Below are positions 1 through 7,981 of a stretch of 15,850 nt of DNA, piece by piece. Numbering within the stretch: position 1 is the first letter of the stretch; every line of letters begins with the position of its first letter. The position numbers and the translations under genes are program-made. Origin of the DNA: JABMRP01 sp964444795. Its GTDB lineage: Bacteria > Planctomycetota > Planctomycetia > Pirellulales > Thermoguttaceae. The DNA is taken from assembly GCA_964444795.1 (NCBI GenBank), contig CAYUIQ010000210.1:1-15850 (forward strand). The letters are read 5' to 3'. The notes beneath the pieces were generated by a model. The model searched no databases and was not told the DNA's origin. It saw nothing but the letters and a program-made list of their open reading frames with translations.

Positions 1-867
1 ATCTTCAAGGCGAATGGGGCCGACCGCGCGGAACTCCACATCTTCCTTCCGAAGTTGCTTCGCGGCCTCATAGAGATACTGGATACCTTTCTGCAGTCGG
101 ATGGCTCCCACAAACAGAACGCGTAACCGCGAGCGGCGAGGCCTCTCGCGTTTCGGCTCCACAAAGTGCGAACTCATGCCGTAGGGAACGACGACGCATC
201 GTTGCGCGGGACCGTTCTGATCCCGGACGCCATCGCGGACGAACTGCGACCCGCAGATAATGGTGTCGGCCAGATTCCACTCATCCCGCTCTCGCTCGGC
301 CATCGGTTGCCAATCTTCCGGCAACGCTTCGCCGAATTCCCATCCCGGCCATCGCTGATGTTCATCCTGGAGGAGCGCCTCTTCCACGGCAACCGGTGCC
401 GACGTTTGCTCCAGCACCGTTTGCATCGAGAACTGCTTGGCCCGGCGAAGGATCTCCAACGCTGCACCGTTGAAGAGGTGTACTGCGTTTGCGCGACCGA
501 AGCCGGCTTGAGCGACCAGGCAACCGAACTGCCGGTTCGCCCGAACGTGCTCGCGGCGCAACTGCCCGGGCGTCATCGGGCGTCTCTTGCGCCAGAGCCG
601 CGTCAAGGCAAACCGGGCGAAGCAGCGGATCTTGTTCCTGGGAACGTCTTTGATGGTTCGAGAGAGCAGTCGTTTCATCGCTCCGCGGCGGAGGAAACGC
701 GGAACGGTCAGCCCCAGATGTCGCACGGGAAAGGCGTTTGCGCAGAGGTCCGTGTAGAGACATTCCAACAGGCCGGCCCGCTCAAAGATCGCCGGGACCG
801 CATAATGGCGACGCGCCCCGATCTGGGCCACGGCAATGCGAAGCGGTACTTCAGGGAGACCGGTCAT
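1..867 (-). CDS. GT4-type glycosyltransferase, C-terminus cut by window edge
   Basis: The frame is open from an ATG at 867 to the left edge, giving the first 289 residues; the rest lies outside. Residues 10-20 form a first beta strand typical of GT-B enzymes, followed by a segment in which an acceptor-side loop reads LECLYTDL (34-41). A Rossmann-like strand with HLFNGAALE is at 130-138, EQTSAP at 153-158, LADTIICGSQFV at 199-210 and VVVPYG at 225-230. The second domain opens with LFVGAIRLQKGIQYL (251-265), the usual GT4 donor-domain start with a conserved R and K. The expected EX7E motif would lie beyond the edge. By family it transfers a sugar from a nucleotide donor at the cytoplasmic membrane face; donor and acceptor cannot be told. 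It starts 136 bp after the upstream glycosyltransferase stops. No strong ribosome site is seen. Family call is firm, specificity unknown. Confidence 0.88.
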   Translation of the reverse strand, partial: MTGLPEVPLRIAVAQIGARRHYAVPAIFERAGLLECLYTDLCANAFPVRHLGLTVPRFLRRGAMKRLLSRTIKDVPRNKIRCFARFALTRLWRKRRPMTPGQLRREHVRANRQFGCLVAQAGFGRANAVHLFNGAALEILRRAKQFSMQTVLEQTSAPVAVEEALLQDEHQRWPGWEFGEALPEDWQPMAERERDEWNLADTIICGSQFVRDGVRDQNGPAQRCVVVPYGMSSHFVEPKRERPRRSRLRVLFVGAIRLQKGIQYLYEAAKQLRKEDVEFRAVGPIRLED

Positions 868-1003
868 CAAGTTACAGACTCGCCTTCAAGGGATGGAAGT
901 CCGGCATCGGAAACCGTCTCCGTTTCGATTCTCGTCTTGGGGCGGTTGGGCAATTGCCGACGGCGCCGCTCCCCGTCCTCGGAACTGATCCATTGGGCAG
1001 TAA

Positions 1004-2212
1004 TCACGGCTTCAACCGGCGATACACGGCCAACGTTTGGCGGACGTTTTCTTCCCAACTAAAGAGGCGGCGGTACTCCTCGAATTCGTGTTCGTGGCCG
1101 TCTTCAACGCGCTGTTGCATCGTTCGGATCCCGTCCACCAGTGCCGCCACATCGTCCGCCTCGACGAGAGCGCCCACGTCGCACGGGGCCATGGTTTCGG
1201 CTAGCGTGGGGGAGGTTGACATGAGCACGGGCCGATCGTATTGCGTAGCGACGTTGAGGACTCCGCTCTGAGAATTGAACTTCCGGCTGTACGGCAACGC
1301 CACCCAATCGCAAAGCATGAACAGATCGGGCACCTCTTCGTCGGGAATGTACCTATTGAGGAATACCACGTTGTCGCGCAGTCCCAACTCTTCAGCAAGG
1401 TTTCGATACCACCCCATGCCTCGTTGGTCTCGGCCCTTCCCGCTGCCTGCTACGACCACGTGCAGGCGTGCCTGGTGCGGCGGCATCGCACGAAGGAACA
1501 AATCGAGGTTCTTGTCGGAACGTATGTCGCCGAAGAACAATGCCACTTGCTTGTCGCAAGGCAGCCCGTAGCGTTTCCGTAGTGCTGTAACATTGTCCGT
1601 CGGACGCCCGTAGTTGTACGGGCCGTGCGGTACCAGGTGAATCTTGGAATGCTCGACACCGGAGTAAGCAACCAAGTCCTCCGCCTGCGCCATACTATGC
1701 ACAAAGAGGCCGTTAGCGTGCCTGTAGAAGCTCTTCAGTTGACGCGTCTCGTAGCGAACGTTGACGAGCCCCTTGAGTCGCCGCACCGTATGCACGGTGG
1801 CCACCACCTTGGCCCCCGTGCGGCGCAGTGCCGGTCCCCACACGGCGTGCGTCAGGTGGTTGATATTGCACAGGTGAACGACATCGGCCCCGGTTTGCCG
1901 GACCCGCCGGCAGAGCCGTAGAGGATTGGCAAGCTGGGCAATGAGAAACCTCGCCCGCCGTCGCCACGGCCACGGATGGGCGATCTCGCGCAAGCCGGGC
2001 CAGACGGGGTACGTTGCCTCGTCGATCCAGTGGTAGCTGGGCAGGCAGACCAATTCGGTCTCGATCTCCGGATAGGCGCTCATGTGCTTGAGCAGTTCGT
2101 GCGTGTATCGACCGATCCCGCTGCCGGGAAAGAATAGATAGAACAGCACGCGCAACGGGCGTGTGCGATTCTGATCCGCGAGGCCGATCGAGTTCACCTG
2201 AGCGTTTGTCAT
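1004..2212 (-). CDS. GT4-type glycosyltransferase with a degenerate EX7E motif
   Basis: This 402-residue protein starts at an ATG and has the length of a complete GT-B enzyme. The N-terminal acceptor domain has RVLFYLFFPGSGIGRYTHELL (roughly 21-41), DVVHLCNINHL (110-120) and VVATVHT (136-142). The donor domain begins with ALFFGDIRSDKNLDLFL (224-240), containing the conserved R231 and K234. The place of the usual EX7E motif reads SQSGVLNVA (314-322), so both glutamates are replaced; such SxSGV variants exist in some GT4 enzymes. It probably adds one sugar to the growing lipid-linked repeat unit. It starts 41 bp after the stop of the preceding GT4 gene, with no clear Shine-Dalgarno sequence, so it is likely cotranscribed. 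Family assignment is secure; substrate is unknown. Confidence 0.9.
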   Translation of the reverse strand: MTNAQVNSIGLADQNRTRPLRVLFYLFFPGSGIGRYTHELLKHMSAYPEIETELVCLPSYHWIDEATYPVWPGLREIAHPWPWRRRARFLIAQLANPLRLCRRVRQTGADVVHLCNINHLTHAVWGPALRRTGAKVVATVHTVRRLKGLVNVRYETRQLKSFYRHANGLFVHSMAQAEDLVAYSGVEHSKIHLVPHGPYNYGRPTDNVTALRKRYGLPCDKQVALFFGDIRSDKNLDLFLRAMPPHQARLHVVVAGSGKGRDQRGMGWYRNLAEELGLRDNVVFLNRYIPDEEVPDLFMLCDWVALPYSRKFNSQSGVLNVATQYDRPVLMSTSPTLAETMAPCDVGALVEADDVAALVDGIRTMQQRVEDGHEHEFEEYRRLFSWEENVRQTLAVYRRLKP

Positions 2213-2253
2213 GCCGGTCTACTGGGCTGGAACGTGTCTGAACTGGCGTGCAT

Positions 2254-3504
2254 TCACGGACGATGGCCGCCTTCCATTGATGAGAGAGCCTCGGGGTCAC
2301 GCACTGCTTTCTGATTCCCCGATGAAAGCACCATGCTCTGGCAAAGTCTCAGCAGTCCTCTCACGTGCATGCCTGGTGAGAAGTGCTCACGGATCAGAGT
2401 GATACCCTCCTGCCCCATCGTTTCCCCTCCGTCGCCGGAGTCCAGTATCTTGCGTACCGCCCCCACGATGGCTCGCGGATCCTTCGGCGGTACCAACAGC
2501 CCAGTTTCCTCGTGACGCAACCACTGTCGCACGCCGCCGATATCGCTGGCGACGACTGGTACACCGCAAGCCATGGCCTCGAGGCCAACGATCCCCAGCG
2601 TCTCGGCCCATACCGAAGGAAAGACGAACACGCTCGCTCGGCGATAGACTTCGGCGATGGTCTCGCGGTCGGCCCAGGGCTGCATTTCCAGGCGATCGGC
2701 GCAGCCGGCCTCGGCCGCCAGTTGCGTAAGTTCCCGCTCCCGATCGGCCGTTAGGTCGCCCACGACCACTCCCCGAACGGTCGGCGGCAGCAGTCCCAGG
2801 GCCTGCACAAAGTATCGAATCCCCTTGTTGGGTCGGATCCGGCCGATGAACAAGATGGTCGGCTCTTTCGGTTGCTGCCGGGGCTCGGGCAGTGGCTCGA
2901 TCGGGCAGAAGTACGGTAGTGTCGTTACCTTCTCGGCCGGAAATCCGGACTGAATATACCGGGTTCTGGCAAACTCGCTGGGAGCAATGACGTGGGCGAA
3001 ACGGTCCATGTTGCGTGCGAACCACCGTACGCGACCGTAGTAATTCAGCGCTCGTCGGGGACGAGGGGTCAGACATCGCTTGCGAAGCGTCGTCGAAAAA
3101 CAACCCAGCCCACAGGTGCGAGGGCAAACCTCCTCAGTGCGGCGGTAATACAAAGTCGACGCCGGGCAAATGTACCGGTAGTCGTGTGAAGTGACCATCG
3201 TTGGTGTGGTTTCCAGACAAGCCTCGATCGCGCCGATGTTGTAAATGTTGTGAACGTGGACGACGGCCGGCTTTTCCTCGTCCAGGATGCGCAACATCTG
3301 CTCACGGGCCTCGGTCCGCACTCTTCGCCCGGCATTACCCAACAGCGGCAATCGGTGCGAGCGACCGACCAGATCCGAATCACCCTCGGCAAAGACGGCT
3401 ACCTGCGGATGTCCTTGCTCCTCAAGATGAGGAAACAATGTCAGCAGATAGGTCTCGATGCCGCCACGCCAGCCGAGATGTTCGTTGAGATGAAGTATCT
3501 TCAC
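2254..3504 (-). CDS. GT4-type glycosyltransferase with cysteine-rich insert
   Basis: I place the start at GTG 3504, giving 416 residues beginning MKILHLNEHLGWRGGIETYL, because this is where the first Rossmann strand begins and the GTG overlaps the TGA of the preceding gene by 4 bp. The same frame stays open to a TTG at 3645, but that extension lies wholly inside the upstream gene and has no domain character. Conserved parts are VVHVHNIYNIG (81-91), SHDYRYICP (106-114) followed by C127, C131, C135 and C144, then ILFIGRIRPNKGIRYF (217-232, R222 and K227) and the EX7E motif E301/E309 in WAETLGIVGLEA. GT4 enzymes are retaining and use nucleotide-sugar donors. The cysteine-rich segment after the HDY motif recurs in one GT4 subgroup and may bind metal or form a loop. 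Translational coupling to the GT2 upstream is likely. Confidence 0.92.
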   Translation of the reverse strand: MKILHLNEHLGWRGGIETYLLTLFPHLEEQGHPQVAVFAEGDSDLVGRSHRLPLLGNAGRRVRTEAREQMLRILDEEKPAVVHVHNIYNIGAIEACLETTPTMVTSHDYRYICPASTLYYRRTEEVCPRTCGLGCFSTTLRKRCLTPRPRRALNYYGRVRWFARNMDRFAHVIAPSEFARTRYIQSGFPAEKVTTLPYFCPIEPLPEPRQQPKEPTILFIGRIRPNKGIRYFVQALGLLPPTVRGVVVGDLTADRERELTQLAAEAGCADRLEMQPWADRETIAEVYRRASVFVFPSVWAETLGIVGLEAMACGVPVVASDIGGVRQWLRHEETGLLVPPKDPRAIVGAVRKILDSGDGGETMGQEGITLIREHFSPGMHVRGLLRLCQSMVLSSGNQKAVRDPEALSSMEGGHRP

Positions 3505-4505
3505 GCGGGTTCTTTCACCGGAGAACGCGAGGGGGTGTCGGTCCGAGTCGAGTCGGGCCAACCGAGCGTATCCATGTAGCGTTGCCAATACTGCCGATCG
3601 CGGCGTTGGGAAAGCAGCCGGCCGAGCAGCGGCAGTAGATCGCAATGAGCGGCCAGGTACGGGCCGAGCGGTTGGGACGATGGTGTTCGCAACAGGCTGC
3701 GCAGGAGGCCGCGGGGGAACGTGTAGCCGAAGTACTTTAGGGCGGCGCCCATGCGGTGCTTTCCGGCCGAGCGGAAACGGTGGATGGCCCGGTTGCGCAA
3801 CATTTGGCGCGTCCTCTTGCGACGTGCCGCGTCGTCGACCGTGGCCGACCCGGAGAAATGAGCAATTTGACCGCCCGTGCAGATACCCAGCTTCCCACCC
3901 GCCTCGCGGATTCGCCGACAGAGGTCGTAGTCTTCGTAGTAACTGCCAAAAATCGGATCGAACGGACCGACGCGACGCAGCATGTTTGTACGAATCACCA
4001 TGGCCGCGGCCGTGATCTGCGGCACTTCATGGCAGGATTCGCTAAGGGACCCAACCGCCGCATCGCCGGCCATCTCGCGCACCAGTTGCGGCAAGCCTTT
4101 CGCACAGTCCCAAAACGCCGGGTCCCAATCCTGCCAGTCGAACGTCCGGATCATCGGGCTGACCGCCCCCAATTGCGGATCCCGTCGCAGGCACTCGACA
4201 CACGCCGTCAGCCAACCTTCTCCGCTTTTGGTATCTTGATTCAAGAAGCAAACGGCCTCGGTATCCCAATCGATATGCTGCAACGCGAAGTTATTGGCCT
4301 CGGCAAACCCGAGCGGCTCGTTGCAGTGGAGTACGATCGGATCAAGCCCGTCAACGGCCAAGCTCTCGACACACGTATTGCCCGCGTTGTCGACCAGCAC
4401 CAGCCGGATCGGCGCTTTGAGCGAATCTCTCAAACTGGTCAAGCACTCGGGGATCCACGAATCCCCATGGTACGCGACGACGATGACGGTGACAGCCGAG
4501 GGCAT
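3501..4505 (-). CDS. GT2-type glycosyltransferase (rhamnosyltransferase-like)
   Basis: A 334-residue GT-A fold enzyme. The N-terminus VTVIVVAYHGDSWIPECLTSL (5-25) is the family 2 signature, followed by LVLVDNAGNT (35-44), NEPLGFAEANNFAL (62-75) and the metal-binding DXD equivalent NQD at 89-91. GSYYEDYDLCRRIREAG (187-203) contains the ED catalytic-base region, and H216 follows in the usual IAHFSGS context. This layout matches the WcaA/WbbL-like enzymes that often transfer rhamnose or related sugars, but the donor cannot be assigned from sequence alone. The ATG at 4505 has GGAG four bases upstream, one of the few good ribosome sites in the window. It lies 29 bp after the methyltransferase/kinase and its TGA overlaps the GTG of the next glycosyltransferase. 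Confidence 0.92.
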   Translation of the reverse strand: MPSAVTVIVVAYHGDSWIPECLTSLRDSLKAPIRLVLVDNAGNTCVESLAVDGLDPIVLHCNEPLGFAEANNFALQHIDWDTEAVCFLNQDTKSGEGWLTACVECLRRDPQLGAVSPMIRTFDWQDWDPAFWDCAKGLPQLVREMAGDAAVGSLSESCHEVPQITAAAMVIRTNMLRRVGPFDPIFGSYYEDYDLCRRIREAGGKLGICTGGQIAHFSGSATVDDAARRKRTRQMLRNRAIHRFRSAGKHRMGAALKYFGYTFPRGLLRSLLRTPSSQPLGPYLAAHCDLLPLLGRLLSQRRDRQYWQRYMDTLGWPDSTRTDTPSRSPVKEPA

Positions 4506-4534
4506 TTCGCTCCAAACAGGGGTCGAACCAGGGA

Positions 4535-6622
4535 CTAGAGACGACCTTCCACGAGTACGTCAAACATTGAATCGACAAACCGATAGTCGAAGCGGCGAGC
4601 TTCGTGCCCGGAAGCCAAGGGGGCCATCCGCTTCAGCCATTGATAACCGCCGAGAACACGCAAGCGATTACTATCCGGGCGCATACCGAGTTCCTTGGCC
4701 CATTCCGCAATCCGGCCATATTCCGGGCATTCCTCGCCGGACGAACGAAGCCAGTCTCTGAGAGTCTGCCCGAGTGTGGTCTTTAGAGTTTTCGCAAGGT
4801 AGTCGGCCAACACGAACGAGAGATCATAGAGCGGCAGTTCCTTCAGCAGCCCGGCGCCCCAGTCGAGAACACCCGTCAGTCGGCATGTAGCCGGATCGAA
4901 AAGGCAATTGGCCAACTTGAAGTCGCCATGCCCCAAAACGGGACGCGGCTCCTCCTTCAGCAACGACTCCGTCAGCAGGCCGGTCAGCCGGTCGAGTGCT
5001 TGCTCGTACACTTGCGATGCGGCAAGCGACCGGATCTTCTTGGCGGTTGCGCCGATCAATGAGTCAACCAACTCGTTCCAGTTCTCCTCTGTTTCTTCCG
5101 TGGCGCGATGCAAGTTCATCGCGAACTCGGCGGCCCCGGCCAGCGCTTGGCTCGCACCGCGAGGTCCCCCGGGAAGGTGCTCGGCGGTGACGCCACTCAA
5201 GACGTCAAACACGGCGAAGTATTGCGATTCCAGGGTGCCTTCGCATAAGAGGTGCGGCAACAGTTCTCGCAACGGCGCCAGCGGTGATGATTCGACATGG
5301 GCGGTGGCAAAGTACCGGGCCTCTCGCTGGAGCCCCTCTTTGCCACGGTCATGGAGAGGCAATTTCAAGACGTAGTTGGAATTCGTCGCCGCGGAGTCCT
5401 TCATCACCGCGGTTACCATGCCCATTTCTCCGTTCATTCGATAAAGCACGGGCTGGGCGCCGGCGGGGCACGTCCTCGGCATTTGCTCGCTCAGATGCCG
5501 GCTCAACTTGCTAAGGAGACCATTCTCCGTGCCGCCGTTCCCGGCAACCACCCCAAAGCAGTCGGGAAAGTGTGCCGAGAGCGATCCTTTGACCCAACGG
5601 CGCAGCCGCGTCATCATGGGGTCGCCCCGGCGAACGAAGTGCCGGGTGACCCGGCTCCTCTGCTTCGCGGGCACCATCTCCAGGGGGTGATGATATCCCG
5701 GAAGAGGCACGTAGAACTGGGACTGGCCGAAACCGGCCTCCCGGAGCAGTCGCTCGTACTGGTGTTTACCGTACAGATAGTTCCGATACGGCCCCTGTCC
5801 TCTGAGCCGGCTGTACCAATCGGCCAGTTTTCGTGGCAGCCATGCGACAAACCGCAGGCCCGTGTGGCCATCCGCGTTACGGAACCACGTCTTCCACGCG
5901 TAACGGTTCTCGATTGCCATATACAACACGCCCGACTTCCCAAGGACCCGCCTGATCTCGCGCAGAAATGCCAGTTGCACTTCCCTGGGATTGCCCTGTT
6001 CATTGCACGGCACCCACTCGAGCACTCCGTTGAGAATGGCAATGTCAAAGGACCGGTCCTCAAACGGCAAATAGAGGCCGTCGCCGGCACACACACATTG
6101 TAGCCCTTCCATTCCTTCCTTGGCAGCGCGGAGGTTCAGGAACTGCATCCGCTGCGGTGTACTGTCGATCGCCGTCACGGATCGACAAGACTTCGCCAAG
6201 TCGTATGCCAGCGTTCCCCAACCACAGCCCACGTCGAGCACTCGCGCGTCGGGTCCGACGGGCAAGAGAAACTTCCAGCCCGCTCGGCCGGCCCCCATGA
6301 TGTACTCGCCAAGACGCGCCGGTGCCTGGCTCTCGCGCAATTGCCGCCGCAACGCCCCATCGAGGTTTGTCGAGGCTTCTTCGAGCAGTCGGGCCATCTC
6401 GTCTCGTCCGAATTCACCGAAGTACACTGCGTCCGAATTCCGCAGAACGGGTATCCCATCGACCAGCGGGTACTCCCGGGCACAACGCGCGCAGGTAAGA
6501 CACTCGGCACCTTCCTCGAGCCCCTGACGACACGAAGGACAGTACAACGAAACTTCCCTCTTTGCTCTGGCCAAGGCATCTGGCAATTCGTGCTCCGACA
6601 CAGGCGTATCCGATTCGTTCAT
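4535..6622 (-). CDS. zinc-ribbon SAM methyltransferase fused to APH-type kinase
   Basis: A 695-residue fusion. Residues 28-47 hold two CxxC pairs (CPSC, CARC) of a Trm112/UPF0434-like zinc ribbon ending in YPLVDGIPVL. A class I methyltransferase follows: motif I VLDVGCGWG (128-136), acidic D153 at the end of strand 2, ILNGVLEWV (197-205), and a distinctive C-terminal part with IENRYAWKTWF and FYVPLPGYHHPLEM (303-316). After a linker, residues about 400-690 match the aminoglycoside phosphotransferase/choline kinase fold: VLK with K420, E434, catalytic loop HGDFKLAN (565-572) and metal-binding D587 in VLDWG. All key residues are present in both halves. Chosen start is ATG 6622, with GGAGAG upstream; the frame stays open to a TTG at 6745, but that extension overlaps the preceding gene. 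Domain order resembles WbdD, which phosphorylates then methylates an O-antigen end. A capping or decorating role here is inference. Confidence 0.88.
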   Translation of the reverse strand: MNESDTPVSEHELPDALARAKREVSLYCPSCRQGLEEGAECLTCARCAREYPLVDGIPVLRNSDAVYFGEFGRDEMARLLEEASTNLDGALRRQLRESQAPARLGEYIMGAGRAGWKFLLPVGPDARVLDVGCGWGTLAYDLAKSCRSVTAIDSTPQRMQFLNLRAAKEGMEGLQCVCAGDGLYLPFEDRSFDIAILNGVLEWVPCNEQGNPREVQLAFLREIRRVLGKSGVLYMAIENRYAWKTWFRNADGHTGLRFVAWLPRKLADWYSRLRGQGPYRNYLYGKHQYERLLREAGFGQSQFYVPLPGYHHPLEMVPAKQRSRVTRHFVRRGDPMMTRLRRWVKGSLSAHFPDCFGVVAGNGGTENGLLSKLSRHLSEQMPRTCPAGAQPVLYRMNGEMGMVTAVMKDSAATNSNYVLKLPLHDRGKEGLQREARYFATAHVESSPLAPLRELLPHLLCEGTLESQYFAVFDVLSGVTAEHLPGGPRGASQALAGAAEFAMNLHRATEETEENWNELVDSLIGATAKKIRSLAASQVYEQALDRLTGLLTESLLKEEPRPVLGHGDFKLANCLFDPATCRLTGVLDWGAGLLKELPLYDLSFVLADYLAKTLKTTLGQTLRDWLRSSGEECPEYGRIAEWAKELGMRPDSNRLRVLGGYQWLKRMAPLASGHEARRFDYRFVDSMFDVLVEGRL

Positions 6623-6701
6623 TGAGTTTCCAATCTCTCCGAGCAATCCCAAGAATAGCGGCTTACGGCGCAAACCATCAACTCGCGTCACTTCCCACTG
6701 A

Positions 6702-7931
6702 TCAACGGTGTGGAACGGAGCTCCCGCTTCGCGATCGACTCGCAACTCGACTCACCACGGTGCCGATGCGTTCCTGACAAGTGTCCTCACGATACTCTTG
6801 CGATGCCTTTGCCCGTCCGGCGGCAGCAAGCTGATCGCGAAGTACACGATCATCGAGCAGCCGTGTCAGGGCATGGGCGAGCCCGTCCGTGTCGCCATAC
6901 GGCACAAGCAGGCCAGTCTCACCTTCCCGTAGAATCTCACAAATCCCGCCGACGGCGCTGGCGACAACGGGAACGCCTGCCGCAAGTGCCTCGACGACGA
7001 CGCGGCCAAACGACTCCGAGCCCGAGGGAACGCAAGCGACGTCACAAGCGCCGTAAAAGTCGCGCATGTCGCGTACCGTTCCGACAAAGTGAACATGTTG
7101 CTGTAATTGCGATTCTTGAATCTGCGATTCGAGTTCACGGCGATACGCGTCCGGCCCGTCGCCGCTGATGGCAAAATGGCACTTGGGGAATCTCTCCGCC
7201 AATTTCGCGGCGGCTCTTAAGAAGAATAGATGCCCCTTGACCGGCCGCACCGTACCGGGCACGCCGATCAACGGTCCCGTGCATGGCAGATGCAGTCGTT
7301 CGCGGCAGGCGGCTTGAGTGTCTCCGGCGAGGAAGAACTCCCGATTGGCCGCGTTTGGGACGATCGAGTATTTGGGGCCTGCCGAAGTTCCAACAACGTT
7401 TTCCTGGACCGCTCGTGAGATGGTTACGACATGGTCCGGTACGTGTCGAAGTATGCGTCGTACGAAGCTCTTTCCGCCCAGCGGGGGAATTCGCATTTCG
7501 CCGCCGACGTCGTCGAACAACTCGCGGACATGCCAGATACACGGGATCCTCAACCATTTCGCCGCCAGCACGCTTGCGATGGATACCAGAGAGTTGGTGT
7601 ATACAACCGTTGGTTTCAGTTCACGAAACAGTCGAATAAACCTCCTTGCCGCGACGATCTCCCCGCCAAAGCGGCGGACGGACCGAACGGCACCTCCCCC
7701 GCCCAACCAGTTGTTATGGGAAATCGCATGGATACCGCACCCGATCTGTTCAAAGAGTTCCACCGCCATTCCCCGGAAGCCGAACACGACGTCGACCTGC
7801 CATCCCGCCGCAATCAGCCCCTTGGCAATCAAGTGCCCGCTAATCGTCGATCCGCCCACGTTCCCGCTGTATTGAACCAGCGCCACCCGCCCACGCGTGG
7901 CGGCGCCCGGCGATGCTGAGTCCGGCGACAC
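6702..7931 (-). CDS. GT4-type glycosyltransferase
   Basis: This is a 409-residue GT-B enzyme starting at GTG 7931; no ATG lies upstream before an in-frame stop. RVALVQYSGNVGGSTISGHL (15-34) is the glycine-rich acceptor-domain start, followed by PTVVYTNSLVSIA (107-119), IWHVRE (132-137), VVTISRAVQENV (168-179) and IVPNA (190-194). The donor domain has VPGTVRPVKGHLFFLRAA (224-241, conserved R229 and K232), FAISGDGP (253-260) and a canonical EX7E motif, E306 and E314, in SESFGRVVVEALAAGVPVVAS. The C-terminal 25 residues are polar and serine/arginine-rich. It probably transfers one residue of the repeat unit on the cytoplasmic side of the membrane. It starts 50 bp after the pyruvyl transferase gene. 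Family is certain, donor unknown. Confidence 0.93.
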   Translation of the reverse strand: MSPDSASPGAATRGRVALVQYSGNVGGSTISGHLIAKGLIAAGWQVDVVFGFRGMAVELFEQIGCGIHAISHNNWLGGGGAVRSVRRFGGEIVAARRFIRLFRELKPTVVYTNSLVSIASVLAAKWLRIPCIWHVRELFDDVGGEMRIPPLGGKSFVRRILRHVPDHVVTISRAVQENVVGTSAGPKYSIVPNAANREFFLAGDTQAACRERLHLPCTGPLIGVPGTVRPVKGHLFFLRAAAKLAERFPKCHFAISGDGPDAYRRELESQIQESQLQQHVHFVGTVRDMRDFYGACDVACVPSGSESFGRVVVEALAAGVPVVASAVGGICEILREGETGLLVPYGDTDGLAHALTRLLDDRVLRDQLAAAGRAKASQEYREDTCQERIGTVVSRVASRSRSGSSVPHR

Positions 7932-7981
7932 GGACGAAGGGCAATGATGATCGCGTGTGATGATGGTTCAGCTCGTTGAGG

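Noticed and set aside
867..1058. Minus-strand 63-codon frame in the gap before the first GT4, ending in TGATG with its start
   Set aside because: The one-base stop/start contact looks like coupling, but the peptide overlaps the end of the upstream glycosyltransferase in another frame, is arginine-rich and shows no domain. The upstream protein ends naturally, so it is not a broken-off tail.
166..1062. Plus-strand open frame of 298 codons
   Set aside because: It lies opposite the partial GT4 gene, whose minus-strand translation shows clear family motifs throughout. The plus-strand product has no recognisable domain and low-complexity arginine/proline-rich sequence.
3505..3645. N-terminal extension of the third GT4 by 47 residues
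   Set aside because: It begins at TTG within the GT2 gene; the GTG at 3504 begins exactly at the first beta strand and overlaps the GT2 stop by 4 bp.
5297..6103. Plus-strand open frame of 268 codons inside the fusion gene
   Set aside because: Long shadows are expected opposite GC-rich coding DNA; the minus strand here encodes the conserved methyltransferase and kinase motifs.
6623..6745. N-terminal extension of the methyltransferase/kinase to 736 residues
   Set aside because: It starts at TTG inside the upstream glycosyltransferase gene and adds no domain; the ATG at 6622 has a purine-rich GGAGAG upstream and sits just ahead of the zinc ribbon.
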